Position numbers and translations under genes: made by a program. The notes under the pieces were generated by a model. The model did not search any database, was not told the origin of the DNA, and saw nothing but the letters and a program-made list of their open reading frames with translations. A stretch of DNA of 64,000 nt from Aurelia coerulea (Eukaryota > Cnidaria > Scyphozoa > Semaeostomeae > Ulmaridae), in assembly GCA_039566865.1 (NCBI GenBank), contig CM076945.1:935001-999000 (forward strand), in the 5' to 3' direction. Of this stretch, positions 59,603 through 64,000 are shown piece after piece; positions within the stretch are counted from its first letter, which is position 1, and every line of letters begins with the position of its first letter.

Positions 59603-59961
59603 ATGGCACATCAGTTCAAAGTTCCGTCTTTAAAAATAAGCAATCCACGAAGTCTTTTGGCTCAATTTCCGACCTTTAGTTGGGACGAAGTTGAAATAAA
59701 GGATGGAATAGGCTCAGGCAACTTTGGCTCCGTTTTACGCGCTGTTTATGCACGAACGAAAGCAAGCAAAGCAGAAATTGTTGCCATAAAGAAGCCACAC
59801 GAAACAGCCGGCCAGGAGAGAGAGTTTCTAAAGGAAGTAAGGCTTCTTGACAATGGTAATGGTCACGAAAATATATTGGGATTCATCGCGGCCTGTTCAA
59901 ACCCACTTGCAATAATGCCAAGAGTATATATGCTTCGATTTTCACCCATTTGGAGACGCAA
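59603..59961 (+). pseudogene. Truncated protein-kinase gene (N-lobe only)
   Basis: From an ATG at 59603 about 105 codons encode the start of a kinase domain: glycine loop GSGNFGSV (37-44), catalytic lysine in VAIKK (K63), a helix-C glutamate in FLKEVRLL (E78) and HENILGFIAACSNP. Near 59918 the frame shifts by one base; kinase-like reading (EYICFDFHPFGD) continues in the next frame to 59961. There it stops exactly at the inverted-repeat arm. HRD and DFG regions are absent, so the copy cannot be a working kinase. No splice donor explains the end. The base shift could also be an assembly error. The subfamily is not identified. Confidence 0.75.
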
Positions 59962-60927
59962 CATTTTAGAATCTTTTCACGCTCATTTTCTTCATGTCAA
60001 AACAAGTAATAATATAATTTGCACTCAAATCAATGTCAAAACAGTTTAAAGTCATACAGTAAAGTTAAAGCTGCAAATGGCCATACAAAACATAAGATCA
60101 TTTGGATGCTGGCAAAGCCTGTCACTGTGCGCTTGGGAGATTTTGCGAAATTCGCGGATTAAAAATTGATTCGATTTCGACAATAATAGTTCTTGTATTT
60201 GCTATGATTACAAAGTCTGTCATAATCTATGATTGTACAGTTGGGGATTTTTGCGCTCTCGCTGCATTTGCCCCCCAAGGTCCCTTTGGCAGCAATGAAG
60301 CAAAATAATCTGCAAAGCATGAAATTTGTTTATCGAACAGTTTGTATATATTTTACAAGGAGACTGAAATCTGCATAGGATCATTCGTTCTAATGACCGA
60401 GATGGAGAGTGCAATCCTGCCAGGCAAATGCAAACCTCAGTCTTTTCAGTCAGCAGCAAAATAAAGGCGATAATTAGATCCTGTTTCGTAAAAGTACGAT
60501 CTGTAGACTATCAATTGCCTTCCTTGCATAGTTACATTTTACCAAAAGCGAGGGGCATATCACTCTCTAAAAATCTGGTACATCTTTAGCAAAAGCCTTT
60601 TTTTCCAATAAAAATCTATCGAAAATTCCCTGAAAATCCCATTTTTTTAATCTCGTATTCTTTCTCTGAAGAGTGATACACCTCTCGACCGCCTTAACCC
60701 AAAGTACATATTGTTCCATCTCACAAATTATTGCATTGCGAAATCGACGATGCTCTCAAGAAACGTCAATTTATCTCCGTTATGGAGAATTAACCACTTT
60801 TACCATGTTTGAGCTAACAGATAAGTTTGTCTCCTTCACAATAATTCTGTTTTCAGTACCAGCAGGTCAGTGTGAGGGTTTGAGTGAGAAATGTGAAATA
60901 GACAATATGCAGTTGTCTTAGTTTGAG
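59962..60927. repeat. Large inverted repeat, right arm
   Basis: This inverted copy of 50778-51740 begins CATTTTAGAATCTTTTCACG and ends CTTAGTTTGAG. Its outer edge carries an extra tandem copy of about 42 bp (GTTTGAGTGAGAAAT...ATATGCAG), and a 13-bp minisatellite follows. Its inner edge abuts a truncated kinase sequence. Confidence 0.95.
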
Positions 60928-60976
60928 TGAGAAATTGTGAAATAGACTATATGCAGAATATATGTAGCATTAAACA

Positions 60977-61175
60977 CATTCCATCGTTCCATTCCATCAT
61001 TCCATTCCATCATTCCATTCCATCATTCCATTCCATCATTCTATTCCATCATTCCATTCCATCATTCCATTCCATCATTCCATTCCATCATTCTATTCCA
61101 TCATTCCATTTCATCGTTTTATTCCATCGTTCTATTCCATCATTCCACGTTCCATTCCATCATTCCACGTTCCAC
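60977..61175. repeat. 13-bp minisatellite (CATTCCATTCCAT type)
   Basis: About fifteen tandem copies of a 13-bp CCATCATTCCATT unit are present, degenerating at the right into CACGTTCCATT. It sits just outside the right arm of the big inverted repeat. Confidence 0.96.
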
Positions 61176-61193
61176 CTTTTAGAAATAGCCTTT

Positions 61194-61550
61194 ATGAAAC
61201 TGAACTTCTTGTTGTTTTCACCTTTACTCGCAGTATGCTCAAATATACCACCAGATTCAAAGCTGTGACGGCCTAAATATGGGTCCTGTGAAAGCGAGGC
61301 TGCCCTTGTTTGCGGAAAAAGAACAAATTAGACCATTTAAATTTGAAACAAGGTGAGCCGAGGTTGCTGCACGGAAAAACTGACAGAATTAACGATAAAA
61401 ATGCAAGTGTAATTTGTGTGTATACATTTCATGAAACAATAAACATCTTGTTTCCTCTCACCGATGGTCCTATGGGGACAATTGAAATTACAGCTCCTCC
61501 ACAGCAGCTGCATAAACAAGGCACAATTTTTTGGGGACATATCACATATG
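61194..61550 (+). other. Possible exon remnants
   Basis: Two coding-like pieces occur. A 24-codon frame at 61194 resembles a signal peptide (MKLNFLLFSPLLAVCS) and ends at TGA. A frame from 61312 reads through FPLTDGPMGTIEITAPPQQL and GTIFWGHITYG to a strong donor ATG|GTAAGT at 61550/61551. I do not recognise a family, and the two pieces are in different frames. It may be one exon of an unplaced gene or a decayed copy. Confidence 0.25.
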
Positions 61551-62788
61551 GTAAGTCAGATCAAGTTAAACATGACGGCAGGCTAGCAGTCTCTTCTTCT
61601 AGTGAAGGAATTGGTCATAGAAATAACTAAGCTAAGGATTTAACGAGCTTTTGCTTGCAAAGTATAGCAAGTAGAAAATTCAGAAAAGAGATGATTTATA
61701 AATGACGTATTTTGGAAAAGATAATCCTAGATCAAAGTGAATTTCGAAGTATCTATCCATCATCATTACAAAACATATTCAAGGAAATTTGTCACAGAGA
61801 TTTTACTTTTAAAAACAAGAATTCCTGCCAAAGAATTTCTCCTGTTTTTGTCTGATGGCACCAAATAAGCAGGCTTATGGGACAAACATCTTTTGAGTAA
61901 GAAGCGATTTGAACGCATGGAGCATAGCCTAAACCAGATCATGTTAGATTTTCTACATTTCAAATTAGTCTTCATTAGGCCTTATGATTTTGAAAGGGAT
62001 CGTCTGCTAGCAAAGTCTTTCTTGAATTTACTGGAGGAAATTAATAATGAAGATTAAAGTTTTGGGTTTCCTTGATATGGGGCAGGGGTTAACGATTCCC
62101 TTTATAATGAGATGTTCTTAGTGTAAATAATTAAGTAAGGTTACGTTCGCTGAAAATCAATGAAATTCATAACATTGAATGTTCACGAAGGTTAAACAAG
62201 AACAAAAGGAGGTGTGCTGGCAAAGACCAACATTTTCATTTACGTGGGGCAGGGGTTAGTCATTCATTCAGATTGTTCATGGTCTAACAAATTCAGGTTA
62301 CATTTGAAGAAATCGAAGCATCAGAATAATTGATTAATAAAGAAGGTTAAGTAAGAAGGAAATTGTTGTTGGCAAAGTCTGTCAGGAATTTACTTGCCGC
62401 AAAGATAATGGGAATAACTGCTTTTTACCTTTTTATTCATGAATTCAAATTATTCGCTAATCTACAAGAATTTAGGGTTAGGTAAGGAATTTGTAACAAA
62501 AAATTACTAAAAGCCAGAGGAAAAGCCATTTTTAAATTTAAAAGCTAGTGCAAATAAAAACCTTCTGTTTACAAAGAATAAAAATTGATAAAAAACCACC
62601 CCAGGAAACTAAATTTTTAACACTGCCCATTCTTTCCTGTTGGGCCTTTGCCTGAAGGGAAATCTTTCACTGAAATCGAATTTCGTAAGATAGTACCCGC
62701 TTATCTATAAATTGCTAAAAATTTCAGACATGTACACGCGCAATAATGTATCGTTGATATGGCCTATATTATGTTTATGATAAAAATT
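61551..62788. other. Non-coding, nothing recognised
   Basis: Two short phrases (GGGGCAGGGGTTA near 62080 and 62245) repeat, suggesting an old diverged duplication. No gene was seen. Confidence 0.5.
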
Positions 62789-63070
62789 GTATTCTCACCC
62801 ACTGCGTTGTTTCTCTGCCACGGGATAGTGGGAAAAGTATGAAAGTGTTGCTTTTCCGTCGTTCTTCTCTTGTCTCACAATCTCACAACAAGGATTGAAA
62901 TGCTGCCATTACAGTATCAAAACAAAATTCCAAATGTATTTCGCTGAAATTGATACTGTAATGGTGGCATTCAATCCATGTTGTGACGAGAGAAGAACGT
63001 AGGAAAAGCAACATTATCAAGCTTTTCTCGCAATCCCGTGGAAGAGAAACAACGCAGTGGGTAAGAATAC
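62789..63070. mobile_element. Foldback MITE
   Basis: Arm 62789-62920 (GTATTCTCACCCACTGCGTT ... ATTACAGTATCAA) and arm 62950-63070 (TTGATACTGTAAT ... AACGCAGTGGGTAAGAATAC) are inverted copies with a 29-bp loop. No coding capacity; no target duplication identified. Confidence 0.85.
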
Positions 63071-64000
63071 AATGTCGGCCGTAACATAGGCCAAATCAAC
63101 GGTTCATAATTGCCCGTGCATGGACGCAGAGCTTGAATCTAATCCAACATGTATTGAAGAAAGAGAACGTGTGCAGTGGCGTCGTGGGAGCATGATTTTA
63201 GGGGGGGGGGCCAAGGGTCAGAATTTTCCGACAGAGAGACATTTTTCCGACAAAAATTAAGCAGGAATATAACGTATAAAAAGTGGCAAAATGTCTCAGA
63301 ACTTTTGTCATATAAAAGTTCCATAATAGCGAAGAATTTTTGAAAGGGACACATCAGTCGTGTTAAGAGGCGATTCTTGTTGGGGGTGAGGCTGTTGTTG
63401 AGACGTGATTGGTGTTGGAGGTGAGGCTGAAGCTATATGCGCAAGGAGGGTGGAAAACTGGGGGTCCGGGGGCTCGCCCCCGGGAAAATTTTCTGTGACC
63501 ACGCCCTTTAGATCGTTGCAAAACGCCCCTATTTTGAAGAATCTACTATTTGTTTTTCATGGGAAATTTCGAAAAAAGGACCTCAAAAGCACTGAAAAAT
63601 AGATCGTTTTCAAATTCTAGATAACAACGTGATAGCTTGATATAAATCTTCATTTCTATAAGCATCCGTTTACAGAAACTGAAAGTAATCCCATCTTAGT
63701 AATCATTTCCATCTTCCTCAACAATATTCACTTGTGCAAATTCTGACGAGCAACTCATTGAAAGCTTAATGCACAAACCATATATGCATGACATTTTTTA
63801 AGTATGAAACGTGCAAAATAAATTGTAAATTTATCGTTTTTTTTTTAGTCACCAAAATGTAGGTAAAGCGACCGGATTTTCGGGGGAAAAGTCCAAGAAT
63901 GTTTTTACCGAAAGCATTTGTCTGAAATTTATTCGTCCGAAACTTTTTGCGCCTAATGTGTCTATTTTCCAATAGAAAACACACTTTTCTTTCAATTGAA
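63071..64000. other. Non-coding, nothing firm recognised
   Basis: G-rich patches near 63205 and 63460 (GGGGGCTCGCCCCC) resemble those at 26.5 kb and may be parts of another repeat family. No gene was recognised. Confidence 0.5.

Noticed and set aside
60927..61268. 113-codon frame rich in FHSIIPFH
   Set aside because: It is a translation of the 13-bp minisatellite.

Overview
This is a 64 kb piece of an intron-rich, AT-rich animal genome. The animal assignment rests on GT-AG introns, a SCYL1 gene, a NET-family zinc-finger gene of the Elbow/NocA/ZNF503/ZNF703 type, and crowded LINE, Gypsy and MITE content. The repeat style would suit an invertebrate such as a cnidarian, but species cannot be read from the window. 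No rRNA, tRNA, CRISPR or bacterial-style operon was seen.

Layout. (1) 1-9790, + strand: the 3' half of SCYL1. Eleven exons run from the HEAT repeats to the stop codon; the kinase-like domain lies upstream of the window. Its introns carry a (TGG)/(ATG) microsatellite, a short hairpin, a hAT-like MITE, and a foldback element nested inside another MITE. (2) 9.8-28 kb: no gene recognised. It holds several non-autonomous DNA transposons (mariner-like, hAT-like with 8-bp target duplications, piggyBac-like with TTAA), and a 2 kb inverted pair of tandem-repeat arrays. (3) 28.1-31.3 kb, + strand: a LINE with an intact endonuclease/reverse-transcriptase ORF and a (TAA)n tail. (4) 33.2-35.5 kb, - strand: a complete two-exon ZNF503/703-like gene. 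Its short first exon was recovered from splice sites and family resemblance. Two perfect TGATTGACAG (PBX-PREP/MEIS type) decamers lie upstream. (5) 36-48 kb: a 0.9 kb long-TIR transposon and one or two doubtful coding exons near 39.8-40.6 kb. (6) 48.7-50.3 kb: a 131-bp satellite. (7) 50.8-60.9 kb: a large inverted repeat with ~965-bp arms. Between the arms lie a complete Gypsy-type LTR retrotransposon (LTRs, Gag, Pol, TACC target duplication) and the N-lobe of a broken protein-kinase gene. (8) 61-64 kb: a 13-bp minisatellite, a doubtful exon and a foldback MITE.

The two firm cellular genes are unrelated in function: SCYL1 acts in Golgi-ER traffic and the NET protein is a nuclear co-repressor. 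The most notable system is the LTR retrotransposon. Its Pol opens with a MYND zinc finger, and its gag-pol overlap carries a G GGG GGA slippery heptamer, implying -1 frameshift expression. The two LTRs differ only by one 3-bp indel and both ORFs are intact, so it looks recently active.
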